DNA of 64,000 bases from Pseudomonas duriflava (GTDB lineage Bacteria > Pseudomonadota > Gammaproteobacteria > Pseudomonadales > Pseudomonadaceae), in contig NZ_VLKY01000012.1 in the NCBI RefSeq assembly GCF_007830155.1, positions 124,001-188,000 on the forward strand, in the 5' to 3' direction. Shown here one piece after another: positions 19,829 to 29,167 of the stretch. The notes under the pieces are model-generated. The model ran no database searches and was not told where the DNA came from. It saw nothing but the letters and a program-made list of their open reading frames with translations. Made by a program: the position numbers and the translations under genes. The number at the start of each line of letters is the position of its first letter. Position 1 is the first letter of the stretch.

Positions 19829-20905
19829 ATGTCTTTACCTACACTCGATCTCGACACACTTGCCCAAACTATCAAGGACTGGGGACGTGAGCTGGGCTTT
19901 CAGCAGACCGGCATCACAGGTGTCGACCTGGCTGATCATGAAGCGTACCTCGAGCGCTGGCTTGCCGCGGGCTATCACGGCGAGATGGACTATATGGCCG
20001 CGCACGGCCGCAAACGTTCTCGCCCAGATGAGCTGGTTCCCGGCACGCTGCGTATCGTCTCGCTTCGGATGGACTATCTGCCGGGCGATACGGAGATGGC
20101 TCGGCGCTTGGCCGAACCAACCGGAGCCTATGTCTCGCGCTATGCGCTGGGACGCGACTATCACAAGCTCATTCGTAAGCGTCTGCAGCAACTGGCCGAA
20201 CGAATCCAGGCCACTATTGGCCCGTTTGGCTATCGCGCCTTCGTTGACAGCGCCCCCGTGCTGGAAAAAGCATTGGCCGAGAAGGCAGGCCTTGGCTGGA
20301 TTGGCAAAAACACGCTGGTCCTTAATCGCAAGGCTGGAAGCTATTTCTTCCTGGGTGAACTATTCACGGATCTGCCGCTACCGGTAGATGCGCCTCACGC
20401 CGGCAACCATTGCGGTCGCTGCAGCGCCTGCATGGATATTTGTCCGACCGCCGCCTTTGTTGCGCCCTACGTACTGGATGCGCGGCGCTGCATTTCATAC
20501 CTCACCATCGAGCTGAAGGGCTCGATCCCGGAAGAATTGCGCCCACTTATTGGTAATCGGGTGTTCGGTTGCGACGATTGCCAGATCGTCTGCCCCTGGA
20601 ACCGCTTTGCCAAGCCTACAACTCAGCCTGACTTCCAGCCTCGGCATAATTTGGATAACAGCGACCTAGTATCCTTGTTTCGCTGGACCGAAGCGGAATT
20701 TCTCAGCCGCACGGAAGGCTCTCCCCTTCGCAGAGCCGGGTATGAGCGCTGGCTGCGTAACCTTGCGGTGGCGCTGGGTAATGCGCCTACTAGTATTCCT
20801 GTTGTCGAGGCTTTAAAGCTGCATCGAGCGCATCCTTCCCCGCTCGTGCGGGAACATGTTGAATGGGCCTTGGGGCGGCACGGTGAGACGGCTTCCATTG
20901 CTTGA
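19829..20905 (+). CDS. queG: Epoxyqueuosine reductase QueG
   Basis: 358 residues. Cobalamin- and iron-sulfur-dependent enzyme for the last step of queuosine synthesis in tRNA. The DUF1730 N-terminal domain has YHGEMDYMAAHG and LGRDYHKLIRKRL. Two 4Fe-4S clusters are shown by HCGRCSACMDICPTAAF and FGCDDCQIVCPWNRFA, with ISYLTIELKGSIPEELRP between. The C-terminal part holds a HEAT-like segment (REHVEWALGRH). Divergent from nnr. Confidence 0.97.
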   Translation: MSLPTLDLDTLAQTIKDWGRELGFQQTGITGVDLADHEAYLERWLAAGYHGEMDYMAAHGRKRSRPDELVPGTLRIVSLRMDYLPGDTEMARRLAEPTGAYVSRYALGRDYHKLIRKRLQQLAERIQATIGPFGYRAFVDSAPVLEKALAEKAGLGWIGKNTLVLNRKAGSYFFLGELFTDLPLPVDAPHAGNHCGRCSACMDICPTAAFVAPYVLDARRCISYLTIELKGSIPEELRPLIGNRVFGCDDCQIVCPWNRFAKPTTQPDFQPRHNLDNSDLVSLFRWTEAEFLSRTEGSPLRRAGYERWLRNLAVALGNAPTSIPVVEALKLHRAHPSPLVREHVEWALGRHGETASIA

Positions 20906-20915
20906 ACCCAGGAGT

Positions 20916-20946
20916 TGGGTGCAATGCCTTTTGGTTGTTGCACCCA
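20916..20946. terminator. Hairpin between convergent queG and orn
   Basis: TGGGTGCAA at 20916-20924 pairs perfectly with TTGCACCCA at 20938-20946 across a 13-base loop. It sits in the 55-base gap between convergent genes. There is no T-run on either strand, so it is only a candidate bidirectional terminator. Confidence 0.5.
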
Positions 20947-20960
20947 GCGAGCGAGCAGGC

Positions 20961-21503
20961 TTAGTACTTGATAAAGTGCTCGCGGTAATAACGCAGCTCT
21001 GCGATTGAATCGCGAATGTCGTCCAGCGCCAGATGGCTGCCGGCTTTCTTAACGCCGTCTCGGACATGCGGTGCCCAGCGCGCAGCCAGCTCCTTTAGCG
21101 TCGACACGTCTAGGTTGCGGTAATGAAAATAGGCTTCTAGCTGGGGCATGCGCCGATACAGGAAGCGGCGATCCTGGCAGATACTATTGCCGCAGATCGG
21201 CGAAGCTCGCGCCGGCACCCACTCTTGCAAGAACTCCAGGGTCTGCCGCTCGGCCTCAGCCGTATCAATAGTGCTTTCACGCACCCGCTGGGTCAGACCG
21301 GACTGGCCATGCTGGCGAGTATTCCATTCATCCATGCCATTTAGAATCTCGTCAGGCTGATGAATGGCGATAACCGGCCCCTCAGCCAACACATTTAAGT
21401 CGCTGTCTGTCACGATAGTGGCCATTTCGATGATTACATCGTTGTCCGGATCCAGACCGGTCATTTCTAGATCAATCCAGATCAAGTTCTGGGGGTTCTG
21501 CAT
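20961..21503 (-). CDS. orn: Oligoribonuclease
   Basis: 180 residues, DEDDh exonuclease that clears two- to five-base RNAs, including pGpG left from c-di-GMP breakdown. Catalytic acidic residues in [32 protein letters not shown] and the [20 protein letters not shown] end with the His. Full length. Orn links to c-di-GMP signalling, which is relevant to the fimX locus downstream. Confidence 0.97.
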   Translation of the reverse strand: MQNPQNLIWIDLEMTGLDPDNDVIIEMATIVTDSDLNVLAEGPVIAIHQPDEILNGMDEWNTRQHGQSGLTQRVRESTIDTAEAERQTLEFLQEWVPARASPICGNSICQDRRFLYRRMPQLEAYFHYRNLDVSTLKELAARWAPHVRDGVKKAGSHLALDDIRDSIAELRYYREHFIKY

Positions 21504-21575
21504 GGCAATACTCCTTGAGCTATGCAGCGCAGTGTAGCGGAATAAATATGCCTCGGCTGGCCCTGTGCCAGGGTA

Positions 21576-22358
21576 TCAACGCTGCCAGACGAGGATTCGG
21601 GACTGCCGCCAGTCATTCAGCTCGATAACCTGACTAGGCGGGACGCCCGGTATCTCGAACGTATTGCTGATCAATCGGCTACCCGGACGCATCTCGGCTC
21701 TGGCTTTTTCCCAGAGCGCTGGCATGGGCGCTGGAGACAAGAAGCAATACACAACCTCATAGCCTTCCAGGTTTTCCTTCCAGAGGCTGCGATAACGAAT
21801 CCGACAATTACGCCGCGGCAGGCAGCGTAGCCAGGAGAGCACAAAGCTCATGGGCGCTGTTTCTACGCCAGTGAAACGACTCTGGGGATAGTCGCGTGCC
21901 AAATGGCAAAGCGTCCCCGCCAGACCGCTGCCCAGATCGACAAAGGTAAAGCCCGGCGGCAGGTCTGCCAGCAGCTCGCTAAGCTTTAACCGAGTCTCGC
22001 GGCCGGTGAGGTACAGCGGAACACGCTCGGTTAGGCTGTTCCAGTTCAGCAGAAGCACAGTGAAAAAGCCGACCGGATAAATCCAGGCTGGGATGGCGTA
22101 GCCATTGAATGCAACAAGGGCAGGTACAAAGAGAAGATTGATAAAGAGCCACCAACGGTGGAGACCAAAGCACTGCCCCAGGGTAGCGGCTAGCACGCCT
22201 TGGAGGCAGGCGGCAGCCATCAGCGAAAAACGATAGTGAAAAACGACCATGCTGACCTGTAGCACGGCCCAAACAATCAGCACGGCCAGAAGTTGGGTCA
22301 GTAAAGCCAATACAGCAGGATATCGGTGACGAAGAGTGTCGAGCATGCGGCCTGTCAT
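21576..22358 (-). CDS. Membrane-anchored class I SAM methyltransferase, FAM173-like
   Basis: 260 residues. The first ~105 are hydrophobic, with about four predicted membrane segments (residues 15-37, 43-62, 68-85, 88-106). Next comes a Rossmann methyltransferase: motif I FVDLGSGLAGTLCHLA, an acidic end to strand 2 (FTGVETAPM), and VVYCFLSPAPMPALWEKA followed by MRPGSRLISNTFEIPG. The LxPGxRxISNxFxIPG-like segment recalls FAM173/ATPSCKMT protein-lysine methyltransferases, but this is from memory. Substrate unknown. It lies between orn and rsgA, 72 bases upstream of orn. Confidence 0.75.
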   Translation of the reverse strand: MTGRMLDTLRHRYPAVLALLTQLLAVLIVWAVLQVSMVVFHYRFSLMAAACLQGVLAATLGQCFGLHRWWLFINLLFVPALVAFNGYAIPAWIYPVGFFTVLLLNWNSLTERVPLYLTGRETRLKLSELLADLPPGFTFVDLGSGLAGTLCHLARDYPQSRFTGVETAPMSFVLSWLRCLPRRNCRIRYRSLWKENLEGYEVVYCFLSPAPMPALWEKARAEMRPGSRLISNTFEIPGVPPSQVIELNDWRQSRILVWQR

Positions 22359-22475
22359 GGAGTCGAGTAATGAGATGCAGTCTAGCTAAGAATGGCCTCT
22401 ATCGAACGATCCTTCACCGAGTCGCTCAACTGCCTGATAGACTCCGTTTCTACCTTAGGTTTATCGAGCGATTAC

Positions 22476-23495
22476 ATGGCCAAACGCCATCTTACCCGTC
22501 GGCAGAGCTGGCGCATCGAAAAAATTCAGACTGAACGCGCAGCCCGTGCCGAAAAGCGGGAATCCCGTCTGATTGAAGAGCTGGAGGGCGGCGATCTGGG
22601 CCCTGAGCAGACCGGCCGGATCATTGCCCACTTTGGCGTTCAGGTGGAAGTGGAAGGCGACGATGGCCAAATCCAACGCTGCCACTTGCGTGCCAACCTG
22701 CCTGCACTCGTGACTGGCGATCGTGTGGTCTGGCGTTCGGGCAACCAGGGTATTGGCGTCATTGTGGCGCAACTGCCGCGGACCTCGGAGCTATGCCGCC
22801 CCGACATGCGCGGCGTACTCAAGCCGGTAGCAGCTAACGTAGATCTCCTGGTTATCGTCTTCGCTCCGCTACCAGAGCCACATGGAAACCTGATCGATCG
22901 CTACCTTGTCGCAGCCGAGCATGCCGGCATCCAACCCCTACTCCTATTGAACAAGGCTGACCTGATCGACGACAGCAATGCCCAGCGCATGGACACCCTG
23001 CTCGGGATCTATAACGATTTGGAGTACCCCTTGCTTGAAGTTTCCGCCCTTAACGGCTTGAGCCTGGATCGCCTGAAAGAAGCCCTGGATGGGCACATCA
23101 GCGTATTCGTCGGGCAATCCGGGGTAGGCAAGTCGTCTCTGGTCAATGCACTATTGCCCGGGGTAGACACCCGTGTCGGCCCTCTCTCAGAGGTAACAGG
23201 CAAGGGAACGCATACTACGACAACGGCCCGCCTGTTTCACTTTCCAGGCGGCGGCGATCTCATCGACTCGCCCGGTATCCGTGAGTTCGGACTGGGCCAT
23301 GTGAGCCGTGACGACGTGGAGGCCGGCTTCATCGAACTCTCCGACCTCTCCGGCCAGTGCCGTTTCCGCGACTGCAAACACGATCGCGAACCCGGGTGCG
23401 CCTTTCTCAAGGCACTCGAAGAAGGGCGAATCCATCCTCAACGCATGGCCAGTTACCGCCACATCATCGCCAGTCTGCCCGAGCCGGAGTATTGA
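22476..23495 (+). CDS. rsgA: Ribosome small subunit-dependent GTPase RsgA
   Basis: 339 residues from ATG 22476 ([18 protein letters not shown] matches relatives); a longer frame from 22392 adds 28 unrelated residues. OB-fold domain, then a circularly permuted GTPase: NKADLID (G4) precedes [16 protein letters not shown] (G1) and DSPGIREFG (G3). Zinc-binding C-terminus [14 protein letters not shown]. It helps late 30S maturation. Confidence 0.97.
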   Translation: MAKRHLTRRQSWRIEKIQTERAARAEKRESRLIEELEGGDLGPEQTGRIIAHFGVQVEVEGDDGQIQRCHLRANLPALVTGDRVVWRSGNQGIGVIVAQLPRTSELCRPDMRGVLKPVAANVDLLVIVFAPLPEPHGNLIDRYLVAAEHAGIQPLLLLNKADLIDDSNAQRMDTLLGIYNDLEYPLLEVSALNGLSLDRLKEALDGHISVFVGQSGVGKSSLVNALLPGVDTRVGPLSEVTGKGTHTTTTARLFHFPGGGDLIDSPGIREFGLGHVSRDDVEAGFIELSDLSGQCRFRDCKHDREPGCAFLKALEEGRIHPQRMASYRHIIASLPEPEY

Positions 23496-23535
23496 CCCTT
23501 CAGCCCTACTCCAGACAGGCGCATCGTTTATCGCT

Positions 23536-24648
23536 TTAGCGCTCGGACGGCGGAGTCATCTTTAGCGCGCCATCGTCAAACGCGTTGAGCTTTTGCTGTA
23601 AGTCCTGCGGATTGAGCGGCTGAGCGAGATTGTTAGTTGCCCTGACGCTTCCTACACCACCCGAAGCGTCAGATGCTGCACCTTGCCGGTCTTCTGGCGG
23701 TGGACCCACCGGAGAAGACGGAGCGGCCTCGCTACTACTGTCACCCTCGATATTCCGCAGCGCCCTCTTCGTCAGTACAACGATATCGATACGACGGTTC
23801 ACTGGATTGAGCGGATCCTTGCGGTCGAACAGGGCCGACGAGGCAAACCCTACGACACGCGCCACCTGATTATCCGGATAACCGCCGGCAATCAGAGCCC
23901 GTCGTGCTGCGTTCGCTCGAGCAGCTGACAATTCCCAATTTCCGAAATAACCCTTGTCAACAAACGGTTTGGCATCGGTATGGCCGCTAACGCTGATCTT
24001 GTTCGGCACCTGCTTGATGGAGTCTGCCATGGCCAACAGGATGTTTTCGAAATAGAACTTCAATTGGGCACTGCCAGAGTCGAACATGGGCCGGTTTTCG
24101 GCATCGACAATCTGGATACGCAAGCCATCCTGAGTAATCTCCAGCAGAATCTGGTCCTTGAAGCGTTGCAGATCCGGGTTCTCGTCGATCTTGTTCTGCA
24201 ATTCCTGAAGAAGCAGTTGCAGCCGCTCCTTATCGATCTTCTCGGCGATATTTTCCGCCAGGTCTGCATTGATACCTGATGCCTCACCCGGCGTCGGTTT
24301 GGACGAACTCTCTTCGGAGGGCACGTCGTCAGGGTTGCTTGGCATATTTTCGGACTTGGGCTGCTGATCCATGGTGGGATTGAGCGTTTGGTCCGGCGAA
24401 GGCGTTGGTGTGCCGCCAAGGTCGATCACATACGGACTGCCACTGTCGGTAAAACCGATCGGGTCCTGGAAGTAACCGGCAATGGCGATTCGCTGCTCGG
24501 GTGTGGCTGAAATCAACAGCCACATCACCAGGAAGAACGCCATCATGGCGGTCATGAAGTCAGCGAAGGCGATCTTCCAAGCACCGCCGTGGTGCCCGCC
24601 TTCAACTTTCTTGACGCGCTTGATGATAATAGGCTGGTTGTTATCCAT
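23536..24648 (-). CDS. motB: Flagellar motor stator protein MotB
   Basis: 370 residues. One membrane helix (IAFADFMTAMMAFFLVMWLL) carries the proton-conducting Asp. A Pro/Ser-rich linker (residues ~85-125) leads to a periplasmic OmpA-like peptidoglycan-binding domain (SVSGHTDAKPF; WELSAARANAARRAL; NRRIDIVVL). The C-terminal 70 residues are low-complexity. It follows motA by 12 bases and works with it as the stator. Confidence 0.97.
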   Translation of the reverse strand: MDNNQPIIIKRVKKVEGGHHGGAWKIAFADFMTAMMAFFLVMWLLISATPEQRIAIAGYFQDPIGFTDSGSPYVIDLGGTPTPSPDQTLNPTMDQQPKSENMPSNPDDVPSEESSSKPTPGEASGINADLAENIAEKIDKERLQLLLQELQNKIDENPDLQRFKDQILLEITQDGLRIQIVDAENRPMFDSGSAQLKFYFENILLAMADSIKQVPNKISVSGHTDAKPFVDKGYFGNWELSAARANAARRALIAGGYPDNQVARVVGFASSALFDRKDPLNPVNRRIDIVVLTKRALRNIEGDSSSEAAPSSPVGPPPEDRQGAASDASGGVGSVRATNNLAQPLNPQDLQQKLNAFDDGALKMTPPSER

Positions 24649-24660
24649 GACTAGTTAGCC

Positions 24661-25512
24661 TCAGGCGCCACGCATGGCTTGCTCAAGCTCGGTAAAGCTT
24701 GGGCGGTGGGCGGGGTACAAGACTTTACGGCCAAACTCGACCGCTACGGTCGGCGGCATGCCGGATGCCGAGGCAACCAGGGTGGCCTTGATAGACTCAA
24801 GAACATTGAGCTCTTCCTTGGCGTCATGCTCGAGCGATGAGGCCAGTGGCGCAAAGAAACCGTAGGCCGCCAGAATACCCAGGAAGGTACCAACCAGGGC
24901 TGTACCCACGCTTGCACCAATCTTGATGGTATCTCCCTCGGCCAACAGGCCCATGGTGATTACGATCCCGAGTACTGCCGCCACGATACCCATGGCCGGC
25001 AGACCGTCTGCCACTTTAGACACGGCATGAGCGGGATGCTCGAGGTCTGCCTTCATGCTGGCGAGTTCCATGTCAAACAAGCCTTCCAGCTCGTGAGGTG
25101 CCATGTTGCCCGAAGACATGAGACGTAAATAATCTGTGATATAGGCCGTCATCCGCTCATCCTTGAGAATGGCCGGATACTTGGTGAAGATAGGGCTTTC
25201 GTTAGGCTCTTCGATATCACCTTCGATAGACATCATCCCCTCGCGGCGGCTCTTGTTGAGAATCTCGTAGAGCAGCTTAAGGACGTCTAGGTAATAACCA
25301 TGCGTGAAGCGATGACCAAACATTGACAAAGACTTCTTCAGCACGACCTTGAACGTGCTGCCTGAGTTCGCCTGCAGGAAGGCCCCCATCGAAGCGCCGC
25401 CAATAACCAGCACTTCGTAAGGATGCACGAGGGCCATGATACTGCCACCCGACAGTACGAAGCCTGCAAGTACGCAACCAATGACAACGATAATGCCGAT
25501 GATTTTGACCAT
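24661..25512 (-). CDS. motA: Flagellar motor stator protein MotA
   Basis: 283 residues with four membrane helices and a cytoplasmic loop between helices 2 and 3 (residues ~60-160: SMFGHRFTHGYYLDVLKLLYEI). The MotA signature is ALVGTFLGILAAYGFFAPLASSLEHDAKEELN. Start at ATG 25512; an in-frame TTG three codons earlier is unlikely. The ribosome binding site is weak. A FliA-like promoter lies 55 bases upstream. Confidence 0.96.
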   Translation of the reverse strand: MVKIIGIIVVIGCVLAGFVLSGGSIMALVHPYEVLVIGGASMGAFLQANSGSTFKVVLKKSLSMFGHRFTHGYYLDVLKLLYEILNKSRREGMMSIEGDIEEPNESPIFTKYPAILKDERMTAYITDYLRLMSSGNMAPHELEGLFDMELASMKADLEHPAHAVSKVADGLPAMGIVAAVLGIVITMGLLAEGDTIKIGASVGTALVGTFLGILAAYGFFAPLASSLEHDAKEELNVLESIKATLVASASGMPPTVAVEFGRKVLYPAHRPSFTELEQAMRGA

Positions 25513-25566
25513 AATTTTCAAACACTTTAAGTTGACTAAGGCCCAAAGACGGGAATGCTGATTTAG

Positions 25567-25593
25567 TTATCGGATAATCTGCGCCAGACTGTA
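25567..25593 (-). promoter_or_regulatory. FliA (sigma-28)-like promoter for motAB
   Basis: On the minus strand TACA, 15 bases, then TCCGATAA. The sigma-28 consensus is TAAA-N15-GCCGATAA, so this gives three of four and seven of eight matches. It lies 55 bases upstream of the motA ATG and within the motA/HDOD divergent gap. Confidence 0.6.
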
Positions 25594-25601
25594 GGCCTTT
25601 T

Positions 25602-27158
25602 ATGAAAAGCCATTCCTGCGAGCCCTCTATGTCCAACTCATCCGCTCGTCCTACGACGCTTGATGCCTGGCTGACCAAGCTGGAAAGCGTGCGCTTGTCC
25701 GTTCCTGTCGAAGTACGGGATGACGTCCGCCGGGCCCTGCTCAATGGCCAGCGCACCGTTCCGGAAATTGCCGAAGCCGCGATCAAATCACCGGCCCTGG
25801 CACTGGTGCTGCTGCGCGAGGCCAATCGAAGCCCGCTCGGCAAGGAGAATCCGGCGGTTACCCTGGAAATAGCCTTAAGCCGACTGGGGCTAGGGCCTGC
25901 AGAATATGTGTTATCGGCGTTGCCGCCCGAAACTAGAGAGCAATACTCACCGGCCCTGGAGCAGATTCTGCTGATAAGCCAGCATGCCCTCTCTCAAGCC
26001 ACAGGCTTGTTCGGAAACTCACTGGCGCGCCTGCGGCAGGAGGTTCGTCTCTGCGCACTTTTGTTTCTTGCGCCGGTCTGGCCGCTGGCGCAGCTCTACC
26101 CGGAGCTCTGGACCGAATGGGAGCAGCGTGTACTAGGCAATCACGAACCTGCTGTGCAGGTTGAGCGTGAGTTGTTAGGCGTTCCCTTGCTTGAACTCTG
26201 CCTAGCCCTTGCCGAACGCTGGAGCCTGCCAGCCTGGATCGTTGAAGGGTACCGGTTGCTGGTTCAGGATCGTCGCCGTCTGGTCAAGGCGCTGCATATC
26301 GCTCATGACAATAGCCATCCCCTGCAACAGCAACAGCGCCTCGATGCTGACCTGCCGCTGCGCCGTTGGTTAACCCAGCCAAGCAACACTATTCTATTGG
26401 CGAATGGCCTGGCTCTAGCGGCGCACCAGAGCTGGAGCGACCCCCATGTTCTCCGCTGGCAACGTCTGACCGGTCTGTACATGCAGGCTCCGCTGGAAGA
26501 GGTACAACAGCTCACGCATCAGGCTGCTGTACAAAGCGCGAAGCAGCAGGCCAAGCCCGGTTTCTGGCATCCTGCCGAAGCGTTGCTATGGCCTTGGGAC
26601 GAACGACGCCTGCGCCCGAAAAAGGCACTACCCAAGTCGTCTCATACACCGCCAGTAGACATCGACACCTGGAAAAAATACTGCCAGACCCTATTGAAGG
26701 ACCCTAGCCCCTTCACCAACCTACTGCAACTGACCGCCTGCGCGTGCGATGCGTTGATAGCCTGTGGCCTGCTTCGCTTCATGGTGCTGATTCCTGATCG
26801 CTCTGGCGCCCATCTACTGGCCCAGCAGGTTTATGGGCTTCCAGAAGCGTCCAACGGCCTACAACTGTCGCTGTCTACCAGCGCTCTGTTGCGCAAGTTC
26901 ATGGCAGAGCCGGCCCAACTGTGTCTAACCCAGGACAATGCCGCTCAGTTCATTCAACACCTGCCCGGTAACCTACGTGCGCTTTTCGCCACTCAAAACC
27001 TGATACTTCGCTCGGTGGGCAACAAGTCACGCGTTGGTCTGCTGGTCATTGCCGATAAACAAGGAGCGCCGCTGTCCGAGCGGGATCTGCAAGCCTTCAG
27101 CAAAACCATGACGTGCATTGAGCGAGGGCTTCTCTTGCATGACCCATACATATCCTGA
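25602..27158 (+). CDS. HDOD domain protein with GAF-like C-terminus
   Basis: 518 residues, no membrane segment. Residues ~15-260 look like an HDOD domain (PEIAEAAIKSPALALVLLREANRSPLGKENPAVTLEIALSRLG-type, where the HD motif is lost). Residues ~350-515 resemble a GAF-like sensor (NLLQLTACACDALIACG; RVGLLVIADKQGAPLSERDLQAFSKTM). HDOD proteins are usually signalling scaffolds, often near motility genes. The gene is divergent from motA and lies 72 bases before the rhodanese gene. Start ATG 25602, with an alternative ATG at 25629. Function not established. Confidence 0.75.
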   Translation: MKSHSCEPSMSNSSARPTTLDAWLTKLESVRLSVPVEVRDDVRRALLNGQRTVPEIAEAAIKSPALALVLLREANRSPLGKENPAVTLEIALSRLGLGPAEYVLSALPPETREQYSPALEQILLISQHALSQATGLFGNSLARLRQEVRLCALLFLAPVWPLAQLYPELWTEWEQRVLGNHEPAVQVERELLGVPLLELCLALAERWSLPAWIVEGYRLLVQDRRRLVKALHIAHDNSHPLQQQQRLDADLPLRRWLTQPSNTILLANGLALAAHQSWSDPHVLRWQRLTGLYMQAPLEEVQQLTHQAAVQSAKQQAKPGFWHPAEALLWPWDERRLRPKKALPKSSHTPPVDIDTWKKYCQTLLKDPSPFTNLLQLTACACDALIACGLLRFMVLIPDRSGAHLLAQQVYGLPEASNGLQLSLSTSALLRKFMAEPAQLCLTQDNAAQFIQHLPGNLRALFATQNLILRSVGNKSRVGLLVIADKQGAPLSERDLQAFSKTMTCIERGLLLHDPYIS

Positions 27159-27230
27159 CCATGATGAATGGTTCAGCTTTCAGGCAACCCCGGTACAATC
27201 TGCCCTATCCTTTCATTCAGGGAATTCGTC

Positions 27231-28043
27231 ATGTCCTTTTCTGACCTGCCTCTCGTAATCGAGCCCGCCGACCTAGCCGCACGCCTCGACGCGCCTGAAT
27301 TAATTCTGGTCGACCTGTCGAGCGTGGCTCGCTACGCCGAAGGGCATATCCGGGGCGCCCGCTTCGTTGCGCCACAGCGCACTCAATTGGGCAAGCCACC
27401 TGCACCGGGCCTGCTGCCAGAAAAGGCTGATCTTGAAACCTTGTTCAGCGAACTGGGGCATCGCCCCGATGCCGTTTACGTGGTTTATGACGACGAAGGC
27501 GGTGGCTGGGCCGGACGCTTCATTTGGTTACTGGACGTGATTGGTCATACCCGTTACCACTACCTTGATGGGGGGCGTCACGCCTGGATCGATGCGGGCC
27601 TTCCCTTAACGCAGGATGTACCGGCACCCGGCCAGACGCCTGTCGCCCTGACCTTACACGACGCACCTATAGCTACTCGCGAGTACATACAACATCGCCT
27701 AGGCGCTATGGACATGGTCATCTGGGATGCTCGCGGTGCCGATGAATACCGCGGAGACAAGGTCCTGGCAGCACGAGGAGGTCATATTCCGGGCGCCGTG
27801 AACTTTGAGTGGACCGCCGGCATGGACCCGGCCCGCAACCTGCGTATCCGCCGCGACATGTCCGATATTCTGAACAACCTGGGCATTACTCCGGATAAAG
27901 AAGTAATTACCCATTGCCAGACGCATCACCGTTCGGGGTTCACCTATCTTGTGGCCAAGGCGTTGGGCTATCCAAGCGTCAAGGGTTATGCAGGCTCATG
28001 GGGTGAATGGGGCAATCATCCAGACACACCCATCGAACGTTAG
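27231..28043 (+). CDS. rhdA: Thiosulfate sulfurtransferase (rhodanese), RhdA type
   Basis: 270 residues with two rhodanese domains: an inactive N-terminal one and a C-terminal one with the active-site loop HCQTHHRSG. That loop (C-Q-T-H-H-R) is the one I recall from Azotobacter RhdA. The start MSFSDLPLVIEPADLA is preceded by CAGGGAATTCGTC. It may supply sulfane sulfur or handle cyanide. Next gene is psd after 139 bases. Confidence 0.93.
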   Translation: MSFSDLPLVIEPADLAARLDAPELILVDLSSVARYAEGHIRGARFVAPQRTQLGKPPAPGLLPEKADLETLFSELGHRPDAVYVVYDDEGGGWAGRFIWLLDVIGHTRYHYLDGGRHAWIDAGLPLTQDVPAPGQTPVALTLHDAPIATREYIQHRLGAMDMVIWDARGADEYRGDKVLAARGGHIPGAVNFEWTAGMDPARNLRIRRDMSDILNNLGITPDKEVITHCQTHHRSGFTYLVAKALGYPSVKGYAGSWGEWGNHPDTPIER

Positions 28044-28182
28044 ACGTGAACGCTCGATAGCAGGCCAAATGGCAGTATAATGCGATAGATATCACAGCTA
28101 CTTTGTGAATCTTTTTCTCGTTTCGCCTTGTCTGGCCCTGTCTGCTGGTTCACGCTTCGAAATTGCCGCTCAAGGACTCACT

Positions 28183-29082
28183 ATGAATTTCAAAGATCGC
28201 CTGTTCATCTTTAGCCAGCATATTCTGCCCCATCATCTTCTATCCCGGATGATTGGTTGTGTAGCTGAATGCCGGATGCCCTGGCTCAAGAATGCACTAA
28301 CGGCCTGGTTCGCCCGCCGCTACGCAGTGGACATGCGTCAAGCCGAGGTCGAAGACCTGACGGCCTATGAAAATTTCAATGCGTTTTTCACACGCAGCCT
28401 GAAGCCGGACGCTCGTCCCCTTCCAGCTGACCCCGACGCGATTGTCAGCCCGAGCGATGGCGAAGTGAGCCAGATCGGCCACGTCGAGCATGGTCGTATC
28501 TTCCAGGCCAAGGGCCATAGCTATAGCCTGCTGGAACTGCTGGGCGGCGACGCCGAGCGTGCCGCGCCGTTTATGGGCGGCTCCTTTGCCACGATCTATC
28601 TCTCGCCAAAGGATTATCACCGCGTACACATGCCTGTTGCCGGTACCCTAAGAGAAATGGTCTACGTACCGGGTAAAATTTTTTCAGTTAATCACCTGAC
28701 GGCCGAAAACGTACCTGAACTGTTTGCCCGTAACGAACGCGTAGTGTGTTTATTCGATACCGAGCACGGCCCCATGGCCATGGTTCTGGTAGGCGCTATG
28801 ATCGTGGCCAGCATCGAGACCACTTGGGCCGGCCTCGTGACTCCACCTAAGCGGATGCTCAGAACTACCCGCTATGATGAAGCCGCACGCGCCCCGATCC
28901 ATTTGGAAAAAGGACAGGAAATGGGCCGCTTCAAGTTGGGCTCTACTGTTATCGTCTTGTTTGGGCCGGACCAAATCCGTTGGGCTCAGGAGCTTGGCGC
29001 TTTCAGCACGGTCAATATGGGGCAGCAGATCGGATCACCGGTACGCACCGATATCATCGAACCGATGCCGGGCGAGCTTTAA
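28183..29082 (+). CDS. psd: Phosphatidylserine decarboxylase proenzyme
   Basis: 299 residues, makes phosphatidylethanolamine at the inner membrane. The enzyme self-cleaves at the LGST motif ([14 protein letters not shown]) to create the pyruvoyl group. Other family segments are [53 protein letters not shown] and [20 protein letters not shown]. The start [20 protein letters not shown] matches relatives and is preceded by AAGGA. A -10-like TATAAT lies about 100 bases upstream (28076) with a weak -35. Confidence 0.96.
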   Translation: MNFKDRLFIFSQHILPHHLLSRMIGCVAECRMPWLKNALTAWFARRYAVDMRQAEVEDLTAYENFNAFFTRSLKPDARPLPADPDAIVSPSDGEVSQIGHVEHGRIFQAKGHSYSLLELLGGDAERAAPFMGGSFATIYLSPKDYHRVHMPVAGTLREMVYVPGKIFSVNHLTAENVPELFARNERVVCLFDTEHGPMAMVLVGAMIVASIETTWAGLVTPPKRMLRTTRYDEAARAPIHLEKGQEMGRFKLGSTVIVLFGPDQIRWAQELGAFSTVNMGQQIGSPVRTDIIEPMPGEL

Positions 29083-29167
29083 CCAGGCGAAGTTTGGCTT
29101 ACACGCCTTTTATCAACCCTAGGGATAAACGTCCCAACCACTGCTCAATTGGGAGAGATCACTGTCG

